Assembly (NCBI RefSeq): GCF_034675845.1
Contig: NZ_JAUCCU010000001.1
Coordinates: forward strand, 1,116,001-1,180,000
Source of the DNA: Castellaniella sp.
GTDB lineage: Bacteria > Pseudomonadota > Gammaproteobacteria > Burkholderiales > Burkholderiaceae_B
DNA: 64,000 nucleotides
Reading direction: 5' to 3'
The notes under the pieces were generated by a model, which was not told where the DNA came from, did no database searches, and worked only from the letters and a program-made list of their open reading frames with translations. A program made the translations under genes and the position numbers. Shown piece by piece: positions 9,809 to 17,277 of the stretch (within the stretch, counting starts at the first letter, position 1; each line of letters starts with the position of its first letter).

Positions 9809-11083
9809 TTACAAACGTAGGTCGGATTGGTCTGCATCCAGCACATATTTCAGGTCATACAGGACGTGATCGGGTTTGCCCAGCGCGCGCAAGGCAGCAG
9901 CCCCCATGGCGGCAAATTGTTCGTGGGCCACGGCAATAATGATGCCATCATAAGCACCAAGCGACGGCTCGGAGACGGGCGTGATGCCGTATTCGTGCAG
10001 GGCCTCGGCGGGCTCCACCCAGGGGTCGTACACATCCACGGCAATGCTGTATTCGCCCAATTCGCGGACGATATCCACCACCCGGGTATTGCGCAGATCT
10101 GGGCAGTTTTCCTTGAATGTCAGGCCCATCACCAAGACATGCGAACCTTGCACCTGAATGCGGCGCTTGGTCATGGTCTTGACCAGTTGCGACACCACAT
10201 AGCCCCCCATGGAGTCATTCAGACGGCGGCCTGCCAGGATGATTTCCGGGTGATAGCCGATGGACTGGGCCTTGTGGGTCAGGTAGTAGGGATCGACCCC
10301 GATGCAGTGCCCGCCCACCAGGCCTGGGCGAAACGGCAGAAAATTCCATTTTGTGCCCGCTGCCTGCAGCACATCCAGGGTATCGATGCCCAGGCGATTG
10401 AAGATCAGGGCAAGCTCGTTGATCAGGGCGATATTGACATCGCGCTGCGTATTTTCAATGACCTTGGCGGCTTCGGCGACCTTGATGGAGGAAGCCTTGT
10501 GGGTGCCTGCTGTGATGACCTGGCGATACAGGGTGTCGATCAGCTCGGCGACCTCGGGGGTAGAGCCAGAGGTGACTTTGCGGATAGTGGCCACCCGATG
10601 TTGCTTGTCGCCCGGGTTGATGCGCTCTGGGCTGTAGCCCGCGTAGAAGTCTTCGTTGAAGCGCAGGCCGGAGGTTTCTTCCAGCACAGGCACGCAGACT
10701 TCTTCGGTGGCCCCTGGGTATACCGTGGATTCATAGATCACGATGTCGCCGCGTTTCAGCACGCGGCCGATGGTCTCGCTGGCCCGCACCAAGGGTGACA
10801 GGTCGGGCTGCTTGAAGCGGTCGATGGGCGTAGGCACCGTGACGATAAAGACATTGGCCGACGCGAGTTCGGCCATATCGCTGGCGTAGCGCAGATAGGC
10901 TGCCTGGGCAAGTTCGGGGCCGGAGACCTCCAGGGTATGGTCCCGGCCGGCGCGCAGTTCTTCGATGCGGCGCGCATTGATGTCAAACCCCAGTACATCA
11001 CGCTGCTTGCCGAATTCGACGGCCAGCGGCAGGCCTACATAGCCCAGGCCGATCACGGCCAGACGGACGTCCTGAATGTTCAT
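9809..11083 (-). CDS. wbpO: UDP-N-acetylhexosamine 6-dehydrogenase (WbpO/TviB/VipA type)
   Basis: A 424-residue UDP-sugar dehydrogenase that oxidises C6 of a UDP-HexNAc to the uronic acid using two NAD+. It shows the N-terminal Rossmann motif VIGLGYVGLPLA, the middle domain with KVIENTQRDVNIALINELA, the catalytic cysteine in GGHCIGVDPYYL near residue 265, and the C-terminal domain with GLTFKENCPDLRNTRV. This combination fits the N-acetylhexosamine branch (WbpO, TviB, WbpA) rather than UDP-glucose dehydrogenase. With the 4-epimerase just downstream it suggests UDP-GalNAcA synthesis. UDP-GlcNAcA as the first product cannot be excluded, since the order of the two reactions differs between systems. 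Confidence 0.9.
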   Translation of the reverse strand: MNIQDVRLAVIGLGYVGLPLAVEFGKQRDVLGFDINARRIEELRAGRDHTLEVSGPELAQAAYLRYASDMAELASANVFIVTVPTPIDRFKQPDLSPLVRASETIGRVLKRGDIVIYESTVYPGATEEVCVPVLEETSGLRFNEDFYAGYSPERINPGDKQHRVATIRKVTSGSTPEVAELIDTLYRQVITAGTHKASSIKVAEAAKVIENTQRDVNIALINELALIFNRLGIDTLDVLQAAGTKWNFLPFRPGLVGGHCIGVDPYYLTHKAQSIGYHPEIILAGRRLNDSMGGYVVSQLVKTMTKRRIQVQGSHVLVMGLTFKENCPDLRNTRVVDIVRELGEYSIAVDVYDPWVEPAEALHEYGITPVSEPSLGAYDGIIIAVAHEQFAAMGAAALRALGKPDHVLYDLKYVLDADQSDLRL

Positions 11084-11125
11084 GAATTTCTCCCCGGCAC
11101 AATAGCCGTATTGATCGAAAGCATT

Positions 11126-12367
11126 TTAATCGTGCCGGTCCCGACGGCCCAGGGTGGGCAGCAACAGCCAACGTGGCCGGCGCCAGGTCACCAGGCGGAT
11201 ATAGAGCCAGATGTAGACCCCGGCGAACACCGCCATGCTGAAGCACAGATACCAGGCGTTATCCCACCAGATGGTGGCTGGCACCAGGCCAATCAAGGCC
11301 AGCACCCACAGATAGGGGGATGTCATGGCATTACATAAAGCCGGTACGGCATGGCGGCGGTCACGGCTGAAAGTGATCCGCACCAGACGCCGAAAGACCA
11401 GTTGGTGCAGATGCAGGGCATCAGGTTGATCGACCGGCACGCCGCGCTTGAATTTGCGCCGCCAGATGGAAAACAGGGTCTCGAATACCGGATAGAACAG
11501 CACGGCCAGCGCATAGAACGGCGACACCCCCGGATTGCGCACCACCAGTTGCACAGCCAGCTCGGCCAGCATGAAGCCCAGGAAATAGGCCCCGCCATCG
11601 CCCAGAAACACGCGCCCAAAGGGAAAGTTCCAGACCAAAAAGCCCATCGTGGCTGAGGCCAGCGCCGTGGCGATCAGAAAAATGGGGATGTCCTGCACCT
11701 GCAGGGCCACCAAGGCCAAAGAGACCGCCATCAGCGTCGCAATCATGCCCGCCAGGCCATTCATGCCATCGATGATATTCAGCGCGTGGGTACAGCCCCC
11801 CACCGCCACCATCGTGAACACCAAGGAAATAATCGGCCAGTTCGACAATAAGGCATCAGCCCAGGGCAGACCCACGCGCGATACCCCGCCCAACACCCAC
11901 CAGGCAATACCCGCCGATACAAACGCCGCCAACAGGCGTTTGCCTGAACCGATGTCCTTGGTGATGTCTTCGAGCAGACCCGCCACGAATACGGGCAAGG
12001 CCGCGACAAACAAGGCAGGCCATAGCCAAGTGAGAGTCATATTATGGGGCCCCAGCACCAGCAGCCCAGCCAAACTGCCGGCCACCACGGCCAATCCGCC
12101 GACTCGGGGGGCCGCGCGTTTATGCATGGCCTGGGGCTTGTGCATGTCGGTATCGCCCGTGAAGCGACCATGCCAGCGCTCGGACATGACAATCAAACCG
12201 CCCACCATAAAGGCGACGACCCCGATCAGGGGCCAGCTAAGAGAAGCGGACAGGCTGGCAGCGTTCAAGGCAATCCCGAATAGACAAATGCAGATTATCG
12301 ACGATATTTGTAACTCATGCTGTTGTGCAACCGACACAGATGCAACAAAAGCGCCACATCTGTGCAT
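11126..12367 (-). CDS. undecaprenyl-phosphate sugar-1-phosphate transferase (WecA/WbpL-like)
   Basis: A polytopic membrane enzyme of the MraY/WecA polyprenyl-phosphate HexNAc-1-phosphate transferase family. Visible family marks are KRAAPRVGGLAV near residue 85, the catalytic Asp motif NIIDGMNGLAGM and FLGDGGAYFLGF, with a cytoplasmic basic loop IWRRKFKRGVPVDQPD. It would start glycan assembly by moving a HexNAc-1-phosphate onto undecaprenyl phosphate, and is the first gene of the minus-strand cluster. The ATG at 12367 gives 413 residues, about 40 more than usual at the N-terminus, and its upstream AGGT is weakly placed; a later start such as the TTG within IALNAAS is possible. Confidence 0.85.
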   Translation of the reverse strand: MHRCGAFVASVSVAQQHELQISSIICICLFGIALNAASLSASLSWPLIGVVAFMVGGLIVMSERWHGRFTGDTDMHKPQAMHKRAAPRVGGLAVVAGSLAGLLVLGPHNMTLTWLWPALFVAALPVFVAGLLEDITKDIGSGKRLLAAFVSAGIAWWVLGGVSRVGLPWADALLSNWPIISLVFTMVAVGGCTHALNIIDGMNGLAGMIATLMAVSLALVALQVQDIPIFLIATALASATMGFLVWNFPFGRVFLGDGGAYFLGFMLAELAVQLVVRNPGVSPFYALAVLFYPVFETLFSIWRRKFKRGVPVDQPDALHLHQLVFRRLVRITFSRDRRHAVPALCNAMTSPYLWVLALIGLVPATIWWDNAWYLCFSMAVFAGVYIWLYIRLVTWRRPRWLLLPTLGRRDRHD

Positions 12368-12481
12368 GTGCTGATTCTACCTGCGCAGCACCAGAAAACC
12401 AGGGGGTCATGCGGCAGTCATGATTACAATTGAGGGTTGGTTTGCTTTTGAAGAAGTGACGCATTGTCACCCGGAGTTTGT

Positions 12482-13750
12482 ATGGAAATCACCCTCAATG
12501 CCCACTACACCCTGATTATCGCCGCCGTCGTGATGCTCGTGGGGCATTGACTGGTCTTTCGCGTCAAGACGCTGTCTGCATTCAATATCCCGGAGCCCGT
12601 GGCTGGCGGCCTGCTGGCCGCTGCCATCATCACGCTGCTAAATGCCACCCTTGGTCTGAAACTCAAGCTCGATACCGACTTGCAGACGACTTTCATGCTG
12701 ATGTTCTTTGCCTCCATCGGCCTGAGCGCGGACTTCACCCGCCTGAAAGAAGGCGGCAAGCCTCTGATCAAGCTGCTGATCCTGGTGTCTCTCTTTATCA
12801 TCATCCAGAACATAGTCGGCGTCGGGCTGGCGACCCTGCTGGGACTCAAGCCCTTGATCGGTCTGGTGGTCGGTTCAATCACCCTGACCGGCGGCCACGG
12901 CACCGCCGGGGCCTGGGGGCCAGTGCTGGAAGCCAAATATGGCATCGCCGGCGCCACGACACTGGGGATTGCCACGGCCACCTTCGGTCTGATCTTCGGC
13001 GGTTTGATCGGCGGACCAGTGGCACGCCATCTGATGCGTAAAAAACAACGCCAGCCCCTGCAACAGGCCCAGGCGCGCAGCAACATTGACACAATTTCCG
13101 GTCAGCCTCGCCACGCGCAAGCCAATCCCGACGCTGAATCAAAGCGTCTGACATTTGAACTCTTTGATCAGCCTCGCCTGATTACCGCCTACGTCGTGAT
13201 CGAGACCCTGGCCATGTTCGCTGCCTGCCTGATCTGTGCCGACCTGCTCGGTCGCTGGACCCACGGCACGGCGCTGGAATTGCCCGCCTTCATCTGGGCA
13301 CTGGCCAGCGGCGTGGTAATCCGCAATATCCTGACCCATCTGTTTCGTTTCGAGATGTTCGACCGGGCGATTGACGTCTTTGGCAATACCTCGCTGTCGC
13401 TATTCCTGGCCATGGCGCTGGTCAGCCTGCGTTTATGGGAGTTGGCCGACCTGGCCGGCCCCGTCGCCATTATCCTGACAGCTCAGGTTGTCATCATGAT
13501 GTTGTACGCAACCTTCATCACCTACCACTTCATGGGGGCGGATTACGATGCCACTGTCATCGCGGCGGGCCATTGCGGTTTCGGCCTGGGGGCCACCCCC
13601 ACCGCAATTGCCAATATGCAGGCCGTCACGGATCGTTTCGGGGCGTCATACAAGGCTTATCTGATCGTGCCCCTGGTGGGTGCATTTTTTGTGGATCTGA
13701 TCAACGCCACTGTGCTACAGGCTTTCACACAGATTCCATTCCTGCAATAG
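12482..13750 (+). pseudogene. gltS: gltS, sodium/glutamate symporter, interrupted by an in-frame TGA at codon 23
   Basis: Reading from the ATG at 12482, which has GGAG five bases upstream, gives MEITLNAHYTLIIAAVVMLV-GH, then TGA at 12548-12550, then LVFRVKTLSAFNIPEPVAGG in the same frame, which is the conserved GltS N-terminus. The rest of the frame is intact to 13750, including the glycine-rich GGHGTAGAWGP motif and its counterpart GHCGFGLGATPTAIANM. Without the stop the protein would have 422 residues, the usual GltS length. A single TGG-to-TGA change at a Trp would explain the break. A shorter protein could start at GTG 12599 (383 residues), losing the first membrane segment; GGAG lies only three bases upstream, a poor spacing. 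GltS imports glutamate with sodium. A sequencing error remains possible. Confidence 0.85.
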
Positions 13751-13764
13751 CCACGCTGGCGCAC

Positions 13765-13797
13765 AAAAAAAAGCCCAAGATCCGAAGATCCTGGGCT
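13765..13797 (-). terminator. Rho-independent terminator of the small RNA
   Basis: On the minus strand AGCCCA (13797-13792) pairs with TGGGCT (13777-13772), and inside it GATC pairs with GATC around a C(UUCG)G tetraloop, with one mismatch between the two stem parts. Eight consecutive U follow (13772-13765, the first closing the stem). The hairpin may also block gltS transcripts from the other side, but that strand lacks a U-tract. Confidence 0.9.
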
Positions 13798-13914
13798 AAA
13801 TCCACCAAAGGAGGAGGGTGGAGGAGACAATCGTGGCATGTCTGGCTGCTAAGGTCTGGGACCTGAGCCTACGCGCTAGGGTTTTCCCTTTGCAATCGCG
13901 TTTCGACATCCGAT
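13766..13914 (-). ncRNA. candidate small RNA with anti-Shine-Dalgarno loops
   Basis: About 149 nt, bounded by a strong promoter (13921-13960) and a strong terminator (13765-13797), both reading leftward, in a gap without a plausible protein gene. Predicted hairpins on the minus strand are: SL1 with arms ACGCG/CGCGU (13897-13901 with 13871-13875) and inner AGGG/CCCU; SL2 with GGCU/AGCC (13866-13869 with 13844-13847) and inner AGGUC/GACCU; SL3 with UCCACC/GGUGGA (13817-13822 with 13801-13806) around a ten-base loop CUCCUCCUUU; SL4, the terminator. The SL3 loop contains CCUCCUU, the anti-SD of 16S rRNA, and a second CUCCUCC precedes SL3. It resembles in style the toxic anti-SD small RNA family reported from betaproteobacteria, but membership was not tested. 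The transcription start is estimated from promoter spacing. Confidence 0.8.
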
Positions 13915-13920
13915 AAAGAG

Positions 13921-13960
13921 ATTATATAGACTATGTTTGCTGCAATGCAAGATTTTTTTG
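13921..13960 (-). promoter_or_regulatory. sigma-70 promoter with UP-like A-tract for the small RNA
   Basis: On the minus strand the -10 box is a perfect TATAAT (13921-13926) and the -35 box is TTGCAT (13945-13950), separated by 18 bases. Directly upstream is an A-tract (CAAAAAAATC), typical of UP elements at strong stable-RNA promoters. The predicted start is near 13914. The nearest upstream gene on this strand is coq7, whose stop is at 14045, so this promoter does not serve any recognised protein gene. Confidence 0.8.
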
Positions 13961-14044
13961 ATGTCAATAGATGCCGACCATAGGTTTGTTGCTTTTAAGG
14001 AACAATCCAGGGTAAACCTTAGCCTGCTGCCACCCAGTTTTTGA

Positions 14045-14722
14045 TCAAATCCGATAAGCCGTCGTGGTCATGATGCGCGACATCAGCCGCATCGCCCCGC
14101 GCACCAAGGTCGGCAAGGGCGCTGCGCCATGATTCTCGGCTGTGGTGCGGTGACCGATCTCATCGTCGCGCATCTGTGTAACGACCTGACGCGAACGTCG
14201 ATCCTGATCAGGCAACGTCGTCAAATGGCCATCCAGATGTTCCTCGACCTGGCGCTCGGTCTCGGCCATAAAGCCCAGGTTATAGGGGATGCCGGCACGG
14301 CTGGCGAGCAGCCCCAAGCCAAACGAACCCGCATACCACAAAGGATTCAGCAAGCTGGGGCGATCATGCAGTTCGTCCAGCCGCCGACGGCACCAGGCCA
14401 GATGATCGACTTCCTCGGCGGCAGCCTGCAGCAACACCCCACGGATGCGTTCATCGCGGCACAGCAAGGCCTGCCCGCGGTACAGGGCCTGAGCGCAAAT
14501 CTCGCCCACGTGGTTCACCCGCATCAGGCCAGCAGCATGGCGCGACTCGGCGTCGGACAGCACCGGATCATCCGCCTGGACCGGACCGACAGGATAGGCG
14601 CGATCATGTGCCACAGTGCCATCAAGCACCTGCAAAGCGCGTCCGGCCTCGGCCAGCAAAGCATCCAATGGCCCCTGGCGGCGTTGCCAACGCGTCGCAT
14701 GGGACTGGGCCGTGTTATCCAT
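14045..14722 (-). CDS. coq7: Coq7 family 3-demethoxyubiquinol hydroxylase
   Basis: A 225-residue di-iron hydroxylase that adds the last hydroxyl group of the ubiquinone ring using O2. The six ligand positions of the ferritin-like fold are visible: GEICAQALYRG, AEEVDHLAWC, ETERQVEEHLDGHL and DEIGHRTTAEN. Length matches bacterial Coq7. It lies 9 bases after the CtaG-like gene on the same strand, so it is probably the last cistron of the terminal-oxidase operon that starts near 18972. The 3' flank contains the promoter of the small RNA. Confidence 0.93.
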   Translation of the reverse strand: MDNTAQSHATRWQRRQGPLDALLAEAGRALQVLDGTVAHDRAYPVGPVQADDPVLSDAESRHAAGLMRVNHVGEICAQALYRGQALLCRDERIRGVLLQAAAEEVDHLAWCRRRLDELHDRPSLLNPLWYAGSFGLGLLASRAGIPYNLGFMAETERQVEEHLDGHLTTLPDQDRRSRQVVTQMRDDEIGHRTTAENHGAAPLPTLVRGAMRLMSRIMTTTAYRI

Positions 14723-14731
14723 GATTACCCC

Positions 14732-15403
14732 CTATCGATTCAAGAAACGCCAGATCGGCCGCAACGACGCGACCAGCCAGCACGAGGGTAACACGATCGC
14801 CAGCACAATCAGCCCGCGTCCCGCCCAGTCCTGGTCATCCTGCAGATAGGCATTGCACAGACGGATGGGTTGATCCAGATAGACCATGCCGACAATTGCG
14901 CTCATCCAGCAGAAATTGCCCAGAAAGAAGAGCTTGATGACCACATTGGCCTGGCGCACAGAGGCGCGCAATAGCCAGCCGCAAATCGGCAAGCCCACAT
15001 ACTTGAACGCCGCCACACGCCAATCCACCAAAGCATCATCCAGCGCCTTGGGAATCATCCAGCCCGCGCCGACCAGGCTGACCAGTAGCAGCCCTGGGAT
15101 GCCATAGGCGTTATAGGACCACCGAATGCGTCGACCAGAAGTAGGCTGCCACATCAGGTTCGGCTGTTCGTCCTGGGCGCGACGGCGGCTGATGGCCGTC
15201 GAGGTCTGGTGTTCCGGGCGCGTCACGCACCAGGCATGCCAGGCCTGTTCTGCCAATACCCCCGCAGCTACCAGCAAGGGAATCTGAACCAGCATATGCA
15301 GGCTCATCAGGGCTGTCAGGGGGCCACGCAAGCCCAGCGCCAGTCCGGCGCATAAAAACGCCAGCAGCAGCGAGGTCAGGCCAATGCCGTGCGCACGCAT
15401 CAT
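14732..15403 (-). CDS. membrane protein, possibly a CtaG-like oxidase assembly factor
   Basis: A 223-residue protein with about five or six hydrophobic segments. Two stretches recall the caa3_CtaG family: LMSLHMLVQIPLLVAAG in the second segment, where CtaG has HMLQHM-like motifs, and LQDDQDWAGRGLIVLAI near the C-terminus, where CtaG has DQ-x-x-AG. CtaG proteins help insert copper into haem-copper oxidases. The start overlaps the SCO stop by 4 bases, and SCO is also a copper-delivery protein, which supports an assembly role. The family match is by eye and weak; a membrane protein of unknown function is the safe reading. Confidence 0.6.
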   Translation of the reverse strand: MMRAHGIGLTSLLLAFLCAGLALGLRGPLTALMSLHMLVQIPLLVAAGVLAEQAWHAWCVTRPEHQTSTAISRRRAQDEQPNLMWQPTSGRRIRWSYNAYGIPGLLLVSLVGAGWMIPKALDDALVDWRVAAFKYVGLPICGWLLRASVRQANVVIKLFFLGNFCWMSAIVGMVYLDQPIRLCNAYLQDDQDWAGRGLIVLAIVLPSCWLVASLRPIWRFLNR

Positions 15404-16038
15404 GGCTGCCCTCGTGCGACACCGTCCTGTGGCGCCAAGGTGCGAGCGGCCTGCAGGGCCAACCCTGGCTCGTCCAGATCAAGAATACGCACCAAGCGCC
15501 CATCAGGCGTCACGATATGAAAGGCTGCGTTATGCTCGAATTCGCCCAATGGCGCAGGCACCACCACAATACCGAACTGATCCAGCAGGCCTTTGCGCTG
15601 GTCTGCATCAGCCAGCGTCAGAAACTGCCAGACAGACGGATCAGCCCCCATGCGCACGCCATAACGCGCCAGATCGTCGGCATCATCACGCGCATCAAAA
15701 CTAAGGCTGATCAGCCGGATGCGATCCTGCAGCCCCTCGGTTTCGATGGCCTGTTGGAGTTGCTCGGTCAACGACCCTTGCGCCAGACACAGGGCATTGC
15801 AGCGTGAATAAAAAAAATTGACGATGGCCACTCGGCCATCGTCGTGTAAATTTTCTGCAAGGGATTGCCCCCCCCCAACGGCATCCAGCACCTGGGCGGG
15901 CAGCAAGGCCCGAGGTTGCGCCGCAATCATCTGGCGACGGGCGGCCTCGGCTGTCAGGACGGTAAACCCGTCCGTCAAGCCATAGAGAACCCCAATACCC
16001 GCTGCCAGAGACAGCACCAACGCAAACACCCACCGCAT
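15400..16038 (-). CDS. SCO1/SenC-type copper chaperone
   Basis: A 212-residue protein with an N-terminal membrane anchor (VFALVLSLAAGIGVLYGL) followed by a periplasmic thioredoxin-like domain. The copper-binding CxxxC is present as FFYSRCNALCLAQGS near residue 80, and the third ligand His is in EHNAAFHIV near residue 168. SCO proteins deliver copper to haem-copper oxidases; here the likely client is the oxidase encoded immediately upstream. It starts 15 bases after the monohaem cytochrome gene and overlaps the CtaG-like gene by 4 bases. Confidence 0.9.
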   Translation of the reverse strand: MRWVFALVLSLAAGIGVLYGLTDGFTVLTAEAARRQMIAAQPRALLPAQVLDAVGGGQSLAENLHDDGRVAIVNFFYSRCNALCLAQGSLTEQLQQAIETEGLQDRIRLISLSFDARDDADDLARYGVRMGADPSVWQFLTLADADQRKGLLDQFGIVVVPAPLGEFEHNAAFHIVTPDGRLVRILDLDEPGLALQAARTLAPQDGVARGQP

Positions 16039-16053
16039 GACATCAAGCTGCGA

Positions 16054-16638
16054 TTATTTTTTGTCGAGCAGCGGGCGCAAATCCTCGTCACCCTTCCAGG
16101 GCGTGGTCTGAGACTTGGTTTCCTCGCGCACCTGTGCCGCAAACTTCGCGTCGATGGTGGAGGCGGAATTACCAAAGCTGGTGCGGACATGGCTGACAAT
16201 GGCAGCGACTTCCTCGTCGGAGAACTTATCCTGGAAGTGCGGCATCTCGCCGTTATATTGAACGCCTTCGACGGTCAGCGGGCCATGGATGCCATGCAGC
16301 ACGATCCGCACCATGACCCCTGCGTCTGCCGCATCCACCCATTCGGATTTGGACAAGGGCGGGAAGACGCCAGGCACCCCGCTGCCGTTGGCCTGGTGAC
16401 AGGCCACGCAGTTGGCCGTGTAGAGCTGCCCACCGTCGGCACTGACCGGCACCATGAAGTCGGCGGCAATCCGGTCATCGCCTACATCGGCCGGCATGGG
16501 GGTATAGCTGGCATACAAATGCCAGACCGCCCACAACAGCAAAGCAGCAATAATGCCCAGCACGACCAGGGGAATTGGATGGCTGCCTTCGTAGGGCTCC
16601 GCATGTTCGCGGCGCTGTTGGGTAAATTTCTTACTCAT
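16054..16638 (-). CDS. membrane-anchored monohaem cytochrome c, CcoP-position subunit
   Basis: About 194 residues: a single membrane helix (residues about 25-50) then one class I cytochrome c domain with a single haem site CVACH and an axial Met in GEMPHF. True CcoP has two haem domains and about 300 residues, so this is a reduced version. The start is set at 16638, because AAGGAG stands six bases upstream; the longer frame from 16665 overlaps the previous gene by 35 bases. From 16638 the overlap with the CcoO-like gene is 8 bases, so translation is probably coupled. It likely passes electrons to the CcoO/CcoN-like pair. Confidence 0.85.
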   Translation of the reverse strand: MSKKFTQQRREHAEPYEGSHPIPLVVLGIIAALLLWAVWHLYASYTPMPADVGDDRIAADFMVPVSADGGQLYTANCVACHQANGSGVPGVFPPLSKSEWVDAADAGVMVRIVLHGIHGPLTVEGVQYNGEMPHFQDKFSDEEVAAIVSHVRTSFGNSASTIDAKFAAQVREETKSQTTPWKGDEDLRPLLDKK

Positions 16639-17275
16639 TTGCGGCTCCTTCGACTGGCTTTTCAAGCTGATCTTTTACCGTCGTCGGCAGCGTGGCATCG
16701 GGGTTGAACGGATAGGTATGATTCAGGCCGATCAGGTAATCGACCAGCGCCAGGGCATCGGGCGTGGCCACCACGACCTGCCCATTGGGTGGCGCATAAC
16801 TGGGCGGCAGATTAACGACCTTATCACCCGGTGCGGCCTTGTCCTTGATTTCGAACATAAAAGGAAAAGACGGCATATTGCTGCCTGGGGTATAGGCCCG
16901 CGGCTGGTACAAGTGGCCGAGGTTCCAGTCGACGCTGGGTTGGCGCGCCCCGATATTGAACAGGTCAGGCCCGGTACGCATGGTGCCCAGCAAGTGCGGC
17001 GAATCATAGTAATAATCGCCGGCGACCGGCGCACGACCCCAGCCGCGCTCAAAGTCAGGCGCAAAGGACTGGCTGCGTGGCTGCTGCGTATGGCAGTAGA
17101 CACAACCCATCTCGATGTAGACCTGACGCCCGCGCAATTGCTGCTCGGTGTAGGGCTGGAGTCCCGGCGGCGGCTGGACCGAGCTGAGCTGCAAGTACGG
17201 CACCACGACCAGGGTGGCGGTGGCCAAGGCAAGGGTGACCATCGCCCCGCTTAGAAGTTTGTATTCGCTTTCCAT
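16631..17275 (-). CDS. CcoO-like monohaem cytochrome c subunit of a cbb3-class oxidase
   Basis: A 214-residue protein with one N-terminal membrane helix (MVTLALATATLVVVPYLQL) and a CcoO signature: QVYIEMGCVYCHTQQPRS with haem motif CVYCH near residue 58, GWGRAPVAGDYYYDSPHLLGTMRTGPDL and an axial Met in PGSNMPSFPF. The block YTPGSNMPSFPFMF is characteristic of CcoO. In cbb3 oxidases this subunit passes electrons to the haem b/b3-CuB subunit. It begins 2 bases after the CcoN-like gene and overlaps the following cytochrome gene by 8 bases. Confidence 0.88.
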   Translation of the reverse strand: MESEYKLLSGAMVTLALATATLVVVPYLQLSSVQPPPGLQPYTEQQLRGRQVYIEMGCVYCHTQQPRSQSFAPDFERGWGRAPVAGDYYYDSPHLLGTMRTGPDLFNIGARQPSVDWNLGHLYQPRAYTPGSNMPSFPFMFEIKDKAAPGDKVVNLPPSYAPPNGQVVVATPDALALVDYLIGLNHTYPFNPDATLPTTVKDQLEKPVEGAANE

Positions 17276-17277
17276 GA

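Noticed and set aside
12458..12472. GTGAC-5-GTCAC repeat before gltS as an operator
   Set aside because: Arms of five bases occur often by chance and no matching regulator is nearby; it is kept only as a note in the divergent-region finding.
12548..12550. Selenocysteine or programmed read-through at the gltS TGA
   Set aside because: GltS has no selenocysteine member known to me, and no SECIS-like hairpin was seen right after the codon. A nonsense mutation or sequencing error is simpler.
12478..13041. 187-residue plus-strand frame over the start of gltS
   Set aside because: It is a shadow frame: the conserved GltS sequence is in the frame starting at 12482, broken only by the TGA at 12548.
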